This document shows positions 24,666 through 33,145 of a DNA stretch of 64,000 nucleotides, one piece after another. The notes below the pieces were generated by a model. The model was not told where the DNA came from. It saw only the letters and a list, made by a program, of their open reading frames with translations, and ran no database searches. Every line of letters begins with the position of its first letter. The stretch's first letter is position 1. The position numbers were made by a program, and so were the translations under genes. The DNA is taken from contig DGUL01000007.1 of NCBI GenBank assembly GCA_002394665.1, forward strand, positions 90,544-154,543. The letters are read 5' to 3'. The stretch is from Rickettsiales bacterium UBA4311 (GTDB lineage Bacteria > Pseudomonadota > Alphaproteobacteria > Rickettsiales > Deianiraeaceae).

Positions 24666-25784
24666 TTAAAAAAACTTATACGGCGAGTTTAAACGATAAG
24701 GCTTTCTTGTAAAAGCAAGTAAAAAACCAAAAATTATTGAGCTTGAAATCATTGACGAGCCTCCGTAGCTCAAAAATGGGAAAGTCATACCCTTACTTGG
24801 AAGCAAATTTAAATTTACACCAATATGAACAAAAGATTGTATTAAAAAAAACATCAATGTGCCATAAATCACAAGAAGGTCGTATCTATTTGCAAAAATG
24901 TTTGAAATCAAATGCCTAAAAAAGAAAGCTAAAATACAAACAAAAAGCAAAAGAATAAAAATTGCACCAAGTTCTTCACATAAAACTGAAAAAATATAAT
25001 CCGTATGTGCGTCAGGAAGTTGATATTTTACCTTGCCCTCGCCTAATGAAGTGCCAAAAAAACCACCATTATGTATACTTTCAATGGCTTTTCTTGTTTG
25101 ATAATGCTCGCCACCGCTGGAAAAATGCAAAAAATTCACAATTCTATAATGAAAGTGCGGAAAAAAAATAAAACCAACAACCAAAATTAAAAGACCAAAA
25201 ATAAAAAGCCCCCAAAATAAGATTTTAAACCTCAAACCTGCAAATAACAACTGCATCGAAAGTACGAGAGAAAATACTATTGTTGAACCAAAATCTGGTT
25301 GTAAAATCAACAAAAATAGCAACAAACCACTGCTTGATAAACAAGCTAAAAGCCCGAAACTTCTATTTTTAAAGTAAGCAAGAAGGTAGGCGTTAAATAC
25401 CACAAAAAATGGTTTCATCAACTCCGCGGGTTGCAATAAAAAAAAACCTAAATCTATCCATCTATGCGAACCTTTTGTTGTTCCGCCAATAATCAAAACA
25501 GCAAACAAACAACAAAAACAGAAAAAATATCCAAAAAATGAAAAACTCAAAATCGCTTCTTTTGACAACATTGAACAAAATAGCATTACCGCAAAGCCAA
25601 ACAAACAAAAGATTATGTGATGAATAGTAAAATGATAACCATTTTCAATACCAATTCTTGCGGTCATCGCAGGACTTATTGTGAAAGATAAAAGCAAACC
25701 AAGAAGCATTAAAGACGAGGCGAAGTAAAGAGTGAATTTGTCAATGTCGTAAAACCATTTTTTTATGAACTTTTCACATCTCAC
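24666..25784 (-). CDS. ftsW: SEDS peptidoglycan polymerase FtsW
   Basis: A polytopic SEDS-family glycosyltransferase that polymerises lipid II at the division septum. About ten membrane helices, the signature LGFFLLQPAELMKPFFV (about residue 110), the loop DFGSTIVF with an Asp, the extracellular HYQTRKAIESIHNGGFFGTSLGEGKVKY-type region cut by DAHTDYIFSVLCEELG, and PFLSYGGSSM at the end. Placement directly before murG argues for FtsW rather than RodA. The first residues contain a short basic segment. Confidence 0.93.
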   Translation of the reverse strand: MRCEKFIKKWFYDIDKFTLYFASSLMLLGLLLSFTISPAMTARIGIENGYHFTIHHIIFCLFGFAVMLFCSMLSKEAILSFSFFGYFFCFCCLFAVLIIGGTTKGSHRWIDLGFFLLQPAELMKPFFVVFNAYLLAYFKNRSFGLLACLSSSGLLLFLLILQPDFGSTIVFSLVLSMQLLFAGLRFKILFWGLFIFGLLILVVGFIFFPHFHYRIVNFLHFSSGGEHYQTRKAIESIHNGGFFGTSLGEGKVKYQLPDAHTDYIFSVLCEELGAIFILLLFVCILAFFFRHLISNIFANRYDLLVIYGTLMFFLIQSFVHIGVNLNLLPSKGMTFPFLSYGGSSMISSSIIFGFLLAFTRKPYRLNSPYKFF

Positions 25785-25814
25785 GATAAAGAAAATAAAA
25801 CAACTTTTAAAAAA

Positions 25815-26546
25815 TCAATCTTCGTCGTCAAAAATACGATTATCCTTTATTGTAAATATATCACTATCCACACCTTTGTTTATTTCCACATTTTGGAAGA
25901 CAATATCCATAATTTTTTGATCAAAAACATAACCCTTTCTTTTTTCTCCTTTTTGTAATTCCGGTAAAAGATAAACGGAGATATTGCTGATTGTATTTTT
26001 TTGTAAATCAATTTTTAAACAAGCAATCTGTTCATTTCCAAAACTTTCAAACGGCAAGCAAAGCTTATCAGCTCCATTTTTTACAATCTTCTCTGGCTTT
26101 AAATTATCTGTAAAAAACTGCACCAAATCGCTATAACTATTATCAATATAGGTTGTCTGCCCTATATTCTCATCAAAAACCTTTACATTGCCATTTATTG
26201 AAACTATCTTTAATTTAAGACCTCCGCCATCGTGCCTCAACATTACACTACTCGGCTTTTTTACAAAAATACTTCCTTTTGCTTTTTCAATCTGTTCTCC
26301 ATTTTGTTGCTCTTGTATAAAATCCGCTTTTAACGTTTTAATATCCATTAAAAACTTAACTGCTTCATCATTTTTATCCGCACAGAAAGCAAAAGAAACG
26401 AAGTAAGAAGATGAAAAAAAGAATAAAAAACCAAAAAAGCCAACAAACAAAAAAGGACTTTTAAATCTTTCAAAAGTTTTCAAACCTTTTAAGCTTTTTA
26501 AAACTTTCAAAAATAGCAAATTACTGCCCAACAGGAACGGAAACAT
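25815..26546 (-). CDS. lolA: Outer-membrane lipoprotein carrier LolA
   Basis: Periplasmic chaperone that carries lipoproteins from LolCDE to the outer membrane. After a hydrophobic signal region ending near FCA, the mature part shows LMDIKTLKADFIQEQ, GSIFVKKPSSVMLRHDGG and the repeating beta-strand pattern of the unclosed barrel. The start is uncertain. I use the ATG at 26546 (MFPFLLGS), which overlaps secG by 26 bases; Met codons at 26573 and 26597 are also in frame. The leader is long and carries an odd repeated LKxLK pattern before the true hydrophobic core. Confidence 0.82.
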   Translation of the reverse strand: MFPFLLGSNLLFLKVLKSLKGLKTFERFKSPFLFVGFFGFLFFFSSSYFVSFAFCADKNDEAVKFLMDIKTLKADFIQEQQNGEQIEKAKGSIFVKKPSSVMLRHDGGGLKLKIVSINGNVKVFDENIGQTTYIDNSYSDLVQFFTDNLKPEKIVKNGADKLCLPFESFGNEQIACLKIDLQKNTISNISVYLLPELQKGEKRKGYVFDQKIMDIVFQNVEINKGVDSDIFTIKDNRIFDDED

Positions 26547-26799
26547 TTTTCTCGCTTTTTGTTGAAACTTCATCGCTCGAATTTCTACTATTCCCATATT
26601 TTAAATATGAAATTAACAAACAATTTACCAAAAAAATAGCAACGGCAATTCTTGTAATTCTAACTAACAACTTATTGGCTCCGCCCGGTGAGAAATGTGT
26701 ACTTGAAACCAAAACCGTGCTCTCTGCCGACCTTTGTAGTAAAACAAGGAAAATTATCAAGAATATTAACGCAAAATGTAAAAATATAAAGAAAGACAT
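26521..26799 (-). CDS. secG: Preprotein translocase subunit SecG
   Basis: Small Sec translocon subunit with two membrane helices and a conserved cytoplasmic loop. Seen: helix 1 FALIFLIIFLVLLQRS, the loop LLQRSAESTVLVSS... with the Gly-rich FSPGGANKLLVRIT, helix 2 VAIFLVNCLLISYL, and a polar Ser-rich tail ending VSVPVGQ. Length 92 is normal. It lies 11 bases downstream of pth on the same strand and overlaps the lolA start. Confidence 0.88.
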   Translation of the reverse strand: MSFFIFLHFALIFLIIFLVLLQRSAESTVLVSSTHFSPGGANKLLVRITRIAVAIFLVNCLLISYLKYGNSRNSSDEVSTKSEKNVSVPVGQ

Positions 26800-26810
26800 C
26801 GCAATTTGAA

Positions 26811-27338
26811 TTAAAAAAGTGATTTTATTGTCAAGACACTTCTATTTGCAATATCGTCAAATTGTTCCTGCTCATCTTTTAAAAATTTTGACAAAACATA
26901 ATCACTTACATCAAAATCCGGTTGCGTTGGTCTGCCCACCCCTATTCTTATACGATTATAAACCTCGTGGATAACGTTATTTATTGATTTTACACCATTA
27001 TGTCCTGCAGAATTTCTTGATTTTGTAGTTTTTATTTCACTAAATGGCAAGTCAATGTCGTCGTGAATTACAATAATATCCTCTGATTTTATTTTATAAA
27101 AATTTATCACTTTAATCACACTTTCGCCGGAATTATTCATAAAAGTATTTGGTTTTATAATTAAACAATCTTTCTCAAAAAGAGATCCGCGAGACAAATT
27201 GCAAACAAGTTTCTTTTCCTCTTTCCAACTTGGAAAATTAAACTCTTCTTGAATAAAATCACCAACTATAAAACCAACATTATGACGAGTTAAATTATAT
27301 TCTTTTGGGTAATTACCAAGGCAAACAATCAACTTCAT
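26811..27338 (-). CDS. pth: Peptidyl-tRNA hydrolase
   Basis: Frees tRNA from peptidyl-tRNA that dropped off the ribosome. Seen: GNYPKEYNLTRHNVGF with the catalytic His, PNTFMNNSGESV with the conserved Asn, VIHDDIDLPF with the Asp, and SAGHNGVKSI. Length 175 from the ATG at 27338 (MKLIVCLGN), which sits 2 bases after the stop of the upstream PilB-like gene. A longer frame from 27389 adds residues that the family lacks and is rejected. The common upstream partner rplY is absent. Confidence 0.94.
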   Translation of the reverse strand: MKLIVCLGNYPKEYNLTRHNVGFIVGDFIQEEFNFPSWKEEKKLVCNLSRGSLFEKDCLIIKPNTFMNNSGESVIKVINFYKIKSEDIIVIHDDIDLPFSEIKTTKSRNSAGHNGVKSINNVIHEVYNRIRIGVGRPTQPDFDVSDYVLSKFLKDEQEQFDDIANRSVLTIKSLF

Positions 27339-27340
27339 AT

Positions 27341-29557
27341 TTAAGAAGCCATACTTCTCACGTAATTTGTCATATCTACAACACGGCACGCCTCATCCCA
27401 AGAAGTTATTCCATTTACAAGTTTCAAAATCACGTCTCTCTGCATCGAAATAAAGTTTTTATCTTTTGCTACATCTGTTATTTTTTTCATTGTAGGATTG
27501 TTTGAAATTACATCTCGTAAATCATTGTCAACAAACAGCACTTCGCTCACAACAGCACGACCTTTATAACCTGTTTGATAACATTTTTCACAGCCAACCG
27601 GAACACACATTGTATATTCCCTTCCGCTCGGCAAATACAAAGCATCACACATATTTTGCGGTATTGTCTGTGCTCTTTTGCAATTATCACATAAACGACG
27701 AACAAGCCGTTGAGCTATAATACAACATAAACTATCGCTCAACATATACGACTGAACGCCCATGTCGATTAAACGTGTAATTGCGGATAAAGCGCTGTTT
27801 GTATGAAGCGTTGAAAAAACCTTGTGCCCTGTAATTGAAGCTCTTACCGCTATTTCAGCGGTTTCTTGGTCTCTAATCTCTCCAAGGAATATAATATCGG
27901 GGTCTTGACGAAGCATTGAACGCAAACCAGAGGCAAAATCAAAACCAGAACGATGATTTATTTCACTCTGTCTTATCATTGGAAGTCTATACTCAACAGG
28001 ATCTTCAAGCGTCATTATGTTGTCATCAATTTTGTTAATCATCGCTAAAATTGAATAAAGCGTTGTTGTTTTTCCGCTACCCGTCGGTCCCGTCACGATA
28101 ATAATACCTTCTGGACGTTGTAAGGCCAAATTTATAAGCCTCATATTTGTTTTATTAAATCCAAGTTGCTCCAAAGTCATTAAACCTTGCGTTTTATCAA
28201 GTACACGAATTACGATGTTTTCGCCGTATAAAGTTGGAATTGCCGACACACGGAAATCAATTTCGCGTCCCTGTAAAGTCATTTTCATAGCTCCATCTTG
28301 CGGTTTTCTGCTTTCGGCAATATTCATCCCTGAAAGAACTTTTACCCTCACACAAATTCCAGTCCAATAAACTTTATGAATTATGGTTTTATTCATCAAA
28401 ACACCATCAATTCTAAATCTTATTCTTACGAAAAGCTCATCCGGTTCAATATGTATATCACTTGCGCCTGCTCTTATTGCTTCATAAAGCAAGGCATTTA
28501 CAAACTTAACAACCGGAGTATTTTCCTGTTGAGTATCTTCGTTTTTGACTTTATCAATATTGACTTCCATCTCGTTCAAAATATCTGATAAATTTGCAAC
28601 GATATTACCTTTATAAAACCTATCAACAGCGGCCATTACTTCACTTTCTGAATAAGGAATTGCGTTGATTTCCTTACCACCAAACATTCCGGAAACTTGG
28701 TCTAATAAAACAATGTCATAAGGATTACTTGTTGCAATTTTTACCTCCTTATCATTTGCGGAAATTGGAATTACATTGTGCTCAACTGCAAACGATATTG
28801 GTATATTTTTCAACAATTCCATATCTGGAATCATTTCCGCCAGATTTACTTTATTACTACTGTCCGCTTGTTTGTTTTCAAAAATTCCGTGAATAACAGA
28901 CTCGGAAACAAAGTTCAATTTTACTAACACATCAACAATGCTGTCGCCACTTTTCCCCGCCTCTGTCTCCGCAACTCTAACTTGATCGGTTGTTAATATA
29001 CCTTTATCAACCAATGTTTCAAGAATGCTGTTTTTTTTCTTTTGATTGCTTGTTAAAAACGACCTCAATTTTACTTCTGGCTCGCCCTGCTCTTGTGGTT
29101 GCGATTGTGACGATTTGACTTTATTGCTCTTTGAAAACAAAAAAGCATTTTTCTTATCATTCAAAATTGCATTAACTTGTTTATTTTCCTTTACACTATC
29201 ATCGCTAATTTCTGCGATTCCTTCAATAACACCGCCGGCTCTCTCTATTGAATTCTCAGTTCTTGTATTATTTTCTTCTTCGCTATCACCGTCTGTGAAA
29301 ATATTTTCATCTTCCATATCGTTTTCTGCCCCATTTTCATTTGCTTCTTCGTTTTGCACTCCTGTGGCATTCTGCATTGAATTAGTATTGGTATTGTCTG
29401 CATCATTATGATTTAAATCACCTTCTACTTGCATTTGTTGCTCTTTGTCTAATCCGTTATCAACATTTTCCAGTTCTTCTGTAGAAACATCTGTTTTGCC
29501 GTTCTCTTGATTTTTAACAACTTCGTCAGTGTTTTTTTTCCTACTAAAAAACCCCAT
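27341..29557 (-). CDS. pilB: Type IV pilus/type II secretion assembly ATPase (PilB/GspE)
   Basis: Hexameric cytoplasmic ATPase that powers pilus or pseudopilus extension. Residues 1-160 are a low-complexity Asp/Glu/Asn region with no fold apparent. The MshEN/T2SSE_N domain follows (ILETLVDKGILTTDQV, about 180-330). The ATPase core has Walker A GPTGSGKTTTLYSI (about 500), the Asp box, Walker B IIFLGEIRDQETAEIAVRA and the His box STLHTNSA. A tetracysteine zinc element is seen (CDNCKR ... CEKCYQTGYKGR). Length 738 exceeds the usual 560-570 because of the acidic start. The pseudopilin at 51413 is a possible client. Confidence 0.93.
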   Translation of the reverse strand: MGFFSRKKNTDEVVKNQENGKTDVSTEELENVDNGLDKEQQMQVEGDLNHNDADNTNTNSMQNATGVQNEEANENGAENDMEDENIFTDGDSEEENNTRTENSIERAGGVIEGIAEISDDSVKENKQVNAILNDKKNAFLFSKSNKVKSSQSQPQEQGEPEVKLRSFLTSNQKKKNSILETLVDKGILTTDQVRVAETEAGKSGDSIVDVLVKLNFVSESVIHGIFENKQADSSNKVNLAEMIPDMELLKNIPISFAVEHNVIPISANDKEVKIATSNPYDIVLLDQVSGMFGGKEINAIPYSESEVMAAVDRFYKGNIVANLSDILNEMEVNIDKVKNEDTQQENTPVVKFVNALLYEAIRAGASDIHIEPDELFVRIRFRIDGVLMNKTIIHKVYWTGICVRVKVLSGMNIAESRKPQDGAMKMTLQGREIDFRVSAIPTLYGENIVIRVLDKTQGLMTLEQLGFNKTNMRLINLALQRPEGIIIVTGPTGSGKTTTLYSILAMINKIDDNIMTLEDPVEYRLPMIRQSEINHRSGFDFASGLRSMLRQDPDIIFLGEIRDQETAEIAVRASITGHKVFSTLHTNSALSAITRLIDMGVQSYMLSDSLCCIIAQRLVRRLCDNCKRAQTIPQNMCDALYLPSGREYTMCVPVGCEKCYQTGYKGRAVVSEVLFVDNDLRDVISNNPTMKKITDVAKDKNFISMQRDVILKLVNGITSWDEACRVVDMTNYVRSMAS

Positions 29558-29671
29558 AATAAAAACAGCTAAGAATGATACGACTTAATAAACAAATGTT
29601 TCAATTAAAGTCAAGAACAACAATCATACTTTAAAAAAGTGAATATAAAAAAAAACAACTAAGTAACGAAA

Positions 29672-31168
29672 TTACCTCACACAAATAAACACATTTACAC
29701 AAATTGCTGGCGGTTGAACTATATTTGAACGGCCATAAATATTATTGCTTTTTGATGCATCAAACAAAGTATTACCACTAGCATAACCAGCACCTGTTTG
29801 CACCATTTGCGAATATGTGCCTTTGCCGGTTGTGTAAAATGCTCCATTTTGTGTTGCCCCGGAAACATTTGAAATAAAACCCCAATGGCCTCCCCCGTTT
29901 CGTGCATAAAGTTCACCTGTAATATTTGGCAGACCGGATGTTTTGGTTTGATTTAAATTTCCATTTGCTCCCCAAATTGTTTTATCTCTAAAATCTGGTA
30001 AATTAAACGTTGTCGAACCATTTCCGGCTCCGCAGGTTGTACCTATAACATTAAATAATTCAGGATAATTTGCTCTGCTCAATTCTCTTCCGTCACAAAT
30101 ATACCAATTATCGTGGTCGTAAGAAACGGCAGAAATTTTATAATCTCCGCATCTTCTTATTTCCCAATCTCTCAATGTTCCAATATTGTGGCAAGCCGTG
30201 TCTTGGTCGGAAATGTCTTTTAAATTCTTCGATTTATCAAAAGTATTTTCTGTTAATGTCGTGATGCTGGTATTTATTGTTGTAATTTTACCATCAACTT
30301 CACTTTTTGAATAAACATTTAAATTTGTTCTTGCGGTTCCTGCGTTTGCCAAATCACTTAAATTATTTGCTTTCTTTAAACAATCGCTTGTGTCAACATT
30401 GATCTCGCCATTTAATTCAATATTTGCAAGTTTATTATCCACCTCGCCTTTACTATAAACGTCATTTTTACCATAAACCTCGCTTTTTGAATAAACATTT
30501 AAATTTGTTCTTGCCGTTTCTACATCCGTCAAATCGCTTAAATTATTCGCTCGTTTTAAACAATTACTCGTGTCAACACTTCCGCCTTCTCCGCTGATGT
30601 TAAAAATATCCGTTGGCAATTCGCTGAATTTTTCATCAATTTCTGTTTTGTTATAAACCTCATCTTTTGAATAATTTTCTTCCTTGCTATAAACGTCACT
30701 TTTTGAATAAACATTTAAATTTTCCCGAGCTTCTTGAACGTCCGCCAAATCTTCAAGATTGTTGTATTTTTTCATAAATTCAGTGGCATCAAAATTTTCA
30801 GGCGTAGAACTTCCGCCATCTCCATTTGACAAAATCAAATCATTCCACGAATTTCCATTGTAATAAATAAATTTTTCCTCATTTTTCAAAAAAGCTATAT
30901 TCCCTTTTTTTGGACTATAAAAAATCCAACCAAGATTATTGTTATAACAAGCAACTTGATTGATTTTGTCTTTAAATAAAACATCGTCGTTTATATCTAT
31001 TAAATAAAGCTCTTTTGCAACAACCTCATCATCTGCGGAATTTGTAATTTTACTTTTTATTGAAAGTGTCTCAAAACTTTCAATTTTAAACATATTTTCA
31101 TTTATTGTTTCCTCAAAAGAATATTCATTTTGATAAAGATTTTTGAGGTTCAAGCCATTCGTTGCCAT
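29672..31168 (-). CDS. Tail-collar/tail-fibre-like protein with triplicated repeats
   Basis: Phage tail-fibre-like protein in a region without other phage genes. The first 110 residues are unassigned. A repeat of NNLxDLxxxxxARxNLNVYSKSxV then occurs three times (about residues 145, 210 and 270), each copy followed by YSKxEVxxK variants, a pattern known from trimeric fibre shafts. The C-terminal part is a collar domain: WYICDGRELSRANYPELFNVIG, then FNLPDFRDKTIWGAN, ending in PPAICVNVFICVR. ATG at 31168 is preferred over a TTG 15 bases earlier. It could be a fibre of a tailocin-like or gene-transfer particle, or a host adhesin. Confidence 0.85.
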   Translation of the reverse strand: MATNGLNLKNLYQNEYSFEETINENMFKIESFETLSIKSKITNSADDEVVAKELYLIDINDDVLFKDKINQVACYNNNLGWIFYSPKKGNIAFLKNEEKFIYYNGNSWNDLILSNGDGGSSTPENFDATEFMKKYNNLEDLADVQEARENLNVYSKSDVYSKEENYSKDEVYNKTEIDEKFSELPTDIFNISGEGGSVDTSNCLKRANNLSDLTDVETARTNLNVYSKSEVYGKNDVYSKGEVDNKLANIELNGEINVDTSDCLKKANNLSDLANAGTARTNLNVYSKSEVDGKITTINTSITTLTENTFDKSKNLKDISDQDTACHNIGTLRDWEIRRCGDYKISAVSYDHDNWYICDGRELSRANYPELFNVIGTTCGAGNGSTTFNLPDFRDKTIWGANGNLNQTKTSGLPNITGELYARNGGGHWGFISNVSGATQNGAFYTTGKGTYSQMVQTGAGYASGNTLFDASKSNNIYGRSNIVQPPAICVNVFICVR

Positions 31169-31268
31169 ATCTAAAAACAACAAACAGAAAACAAATAAAA
31201 AACTTTATGGAAGACAAGAAAAGTTATTTTCTAAAACTATTTGTTGAATGTTTAATTTATAGATTTAA

Positions 31269-31985
31269 TTAAATTTCACTTGAACTCAAAACATTGCGAA
31301 AATCTGCAAGATTTTTTTCAAAATTCAATATTCTATCCTGATTTTCAAGTTTAATCTTATGCAATGCACTGCCGACAACAGCACCATTTATGTTTTCTTG
31401 CAATATTTTAGGTAAAACTTCAAGATTTATTCCACCATCAACAAAAACCTCAATTTTATCTTTAAGGTTCAATTTTCTCAAAATCTCATCCAACTTTTGG
31501 AGCTTTAAAAATGTATTTTCAATAAACTTTTGCCCTGACAAACCAGCCTTTACGGACATAATCAAAACCTTATCAAGGAAAGTTTTTTTTAAAACTTCTT
31601 CAACAATTTCAACATCTATTTCTGGGTTTAACACAATGCCACATTTTGCTCCATTTTTTTTAATTTCTTCACAACATTTAACTATTTCCTCCAAACTTTT
31701 GCAAGCTTCAACGTGAAAAGTTATACAACCCGCTCCTGCTTCAACAAAAGTTTTAACTTTTGTAATTGGATTTATAACCATCAAATGAACGTCTAAAAAA
31801 AAGCCTTCAAAACCATTCTTTATTTGCCTTACAAAATCCTCGCCAATTGTTATTTGTTCTACAAACACACCATCCATTACATCAACATGCAAATTGCTTA
31901 TGCCGTGCTTTTGCAAAATAAAAAACTGCTCCTTTAACCTCAAAAAATCAAAACAAATTAACGAAGGAGCAATTTCAAAACCCAT
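31269..31985 (-). CDS. rpe: Ribulose-phosphate 3-epimerase
   Basis: TIM-barrel enzyme of the pentose phosphate pathway interconverting ribulose 5-phosphate and xylulose 5-phosphate. Seen: IAPSLICFDF, HVDVMDGVFV with the catalytic Asp and metal ligand, LDVHLMV with His, TFHVEA, GIVLNPE, VLIMSVKAGLSGQKF, and VDGGIN near the end with the second catalytic Asp. Length 238 is slightly above the usual 220-225. It follows the ferredoxin gene on the same strand with a 22-base gap. Confidence 0.94.
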   Translation of the reverse strand: MGFEIAPSLICFDFLRLKEQFFILQKHGISNLHVDVMDGVFVEQITIGEDFVRQIKNGFEGFFLDVHLMVINPITKVKTFVEAGAGCITFHVEACKSLEEIVKCCEEIKKNGAKCGIVLNPEIDVEIVEEVLKKTFLDKVLIMSVKAGLSGQKFIENTFLKLQKLDEILRKLNLKDKIEVFVDGGINLEVLPKILQENINGAVVGSALHKIKLENQDRILNFEKNLADFRNVLSSSEI

Positions 31986-32007
31986 AAAAACATTGCAACT
32001 ATTTGAT

Positions 32008-32313
32008 TTACTCAGGAATTGTTATAATTGCCCCATCCATAGCTTCGCTCACAACAACCTGACAAGCAAGCCTTGAATTCGGCTTTAAATCAAAAACAAT
32101 GTCAAGAACATCTTCCTCTTCTTCTTGTGCTGGTTCTATTTTTTTTAAAGTTTCCTCGTCAATATAAACGTGGCAACTTCCACAGGCACAAGAACCACCG
32201 CAAGCACCAACGAGTTCAATATTATTCTCCTCAGCAACTTGAAGCAAAGTTTTTCCAACTTCTGCATCAACTTTTTTACTTACATCACCTTTTATAAAAG
32301 TTATCGTAACCAT
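32008..32313 (-). CDS. fdx: Adrenodoxin-type [2Fe-2S] ferredoxin
   Basis: Small electron carrier, in bacteria usually linked to ISC iron-sulphur cluster assembly. The cluster ligands are visible in GACGGSCACGSCHVYID (CxxxxxCxxC) and the fourth Cys in SRLACQV. The fold start MVTITFIKGDVSKKVDAEVGKT is standard, and Glu/Asp-rich helix alpha3 (PAQEEEEDVLD) is the partner-binding face. Length 101. The isc genes themselves are not in this window. Confidence 0.93.
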   Translation of the reverse strand: MVTITFIKGDVSKKVDAEVGKTLLQVAEENNIELVGACGGSCACGSCHVYIDEETLKKIEPAQEEEEDVLDIVFDLKPNSRLACQVVVSEAMDGAIITIPE

Positions 32314-32379
32314 AAAAATTAAATAATCTTGACAATAAAAAGAATGGTTTTTTCAAAAGTCAACGTTGTTTTTTTCTCT

Positions 32380-33021
32380 ATGAGAAAGAGTTTTATTTTA
32401 TCCTCTCTTTTTACTTTTTTGTTTCTCGCTCCGTTTTCATATTCGGCAGACAGCCAAGTTGGTTACAAAATAAAGTCAGGTGAAAAAGGTGTTGCAGTTA
32501 ATTGCTACAACGAGGACAGAAGTACTGGCGACCAATCTCTTTGTGAACAATATTCAAGTGTAAAAAACTCAAGCTGTGAAGCTATTGAAAGCACATTAAC
32601 ATACGATACACCAATTTATATGTGTAATCCTCCGGGAGAAGCATATTGTTTTGTTGATAGTGATTGCAAAGTTCTTGGGAAAAATACTTGTGTGACAAAA
32701 CCGGGAAGTTCAAACAGATTTGAAGCACAATTTGATGACGGGGAACTTGAAAGCAATACCGAACTCGTTGGAATTTGTGTTTCCGTTGGTGGAAGCGGTG
32801 AAGATAACGCATTCGGACAAGCCATTTGTAATCTTATGAATGTCGTCACTGGAAATGCTGGTCGTGCTGTTGTCGGCGTTGTCGTGATAGTTGTTGGTAT
32901 AATGTTCTTCCTTGGTAAAGTCACTTGGTCTTTGGTCTTGGCTATTGCTCTCGGTGCTGGTGCAATATTTGGTGCTCCTGCAATCGTTAGTGTGGTAACT
33001 GGAAAGCCGTTTAAGTGTTAG
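32380..33021 (+). CDS. virB2: VirB2/TrbC-like pilin with a cysteine-rich N-terminal extension
   Basis: The C-terminal 75 residues fit VirB2/TrbC, the major T4SS pilin: AICNLMNVVTGNAGRAVVG, a first hydrophobic helix, FLGKVTWSLVLAIALGAGAIFGAP as the second, and a short end. Between the signal peptide (about residues 1-20, MRKSFILSSLFTFLFLAPF) and this domain lie some 115 residues with at least nine Cys, which ordinary VirB2 proteins lack. The start is the ATG at 32380, which gives a proper signal peptide; earlier in-frame Met codons would not. A perfect TTGACA lies at 32329. A strong terminator follows at 33025. Confidence 0.8.
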   Translation: MRKSFILSSLFTFLFLAPFSYSADSQVGYKIKSGEKGVAVNCYNEDRSTGDQSLCEQYSSVKNSSCEAIESTLTYDTPIYMCNPPGEAYCFVDSDCKVLGKNTCVTKPGSSNRFEAQFDDGELESNTELVGICVSVGGSGEDNAFGQAICNLMNVVTGNAGRAVVGVVVIVVGIMFFLGKVTWSLVLAIALGAGAIFGAPAIVSVVTGKPFKC

Positions 33022-33024
33022 AAA

Positions 33025-33064
33025 CGCGTGGCATTGTTAACAATTACCGTGTGTTCTTTTTTTA
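33025..33064 (+). terminator. Rho-independent terminator of the virB2-like gene
   Basis: Starting 4 bases after the stop, CGCGTGG pairs with CCGTGTG (with G-U pairs), an internal loop follows, then ATTG/CAAT closes on a TTAA tetraloop. The stem is followed by TTCTTTTTTT. This is among the clearest terminators in the window and separates the pilin gene from the convergent 1272-residue protein. Confidence 0.75.
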
Positions 33065-33145
33065 ACGCCATACGTCGATGATTTCCTGTTTATGCCACAA
33101 TAGCAGAGGAGGGTTCCTTGGTGTATTTTTAAGTTGTACTTTTCT

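Noticed and set aside
29046..29411. ORF on the plus strand opposite the PilB N-terminus
   Set aside because: Ser/Phe/Leu-rich shadow of the acidic low-complexity codons in pilB.
33022..33145. Small RNA in the gap after the virB2-like gene
   Set aside because: The hairpin with a T-run is fully explained as a terminator. The rest has no recognisable 6S, 4.5S or tmRNA signature.
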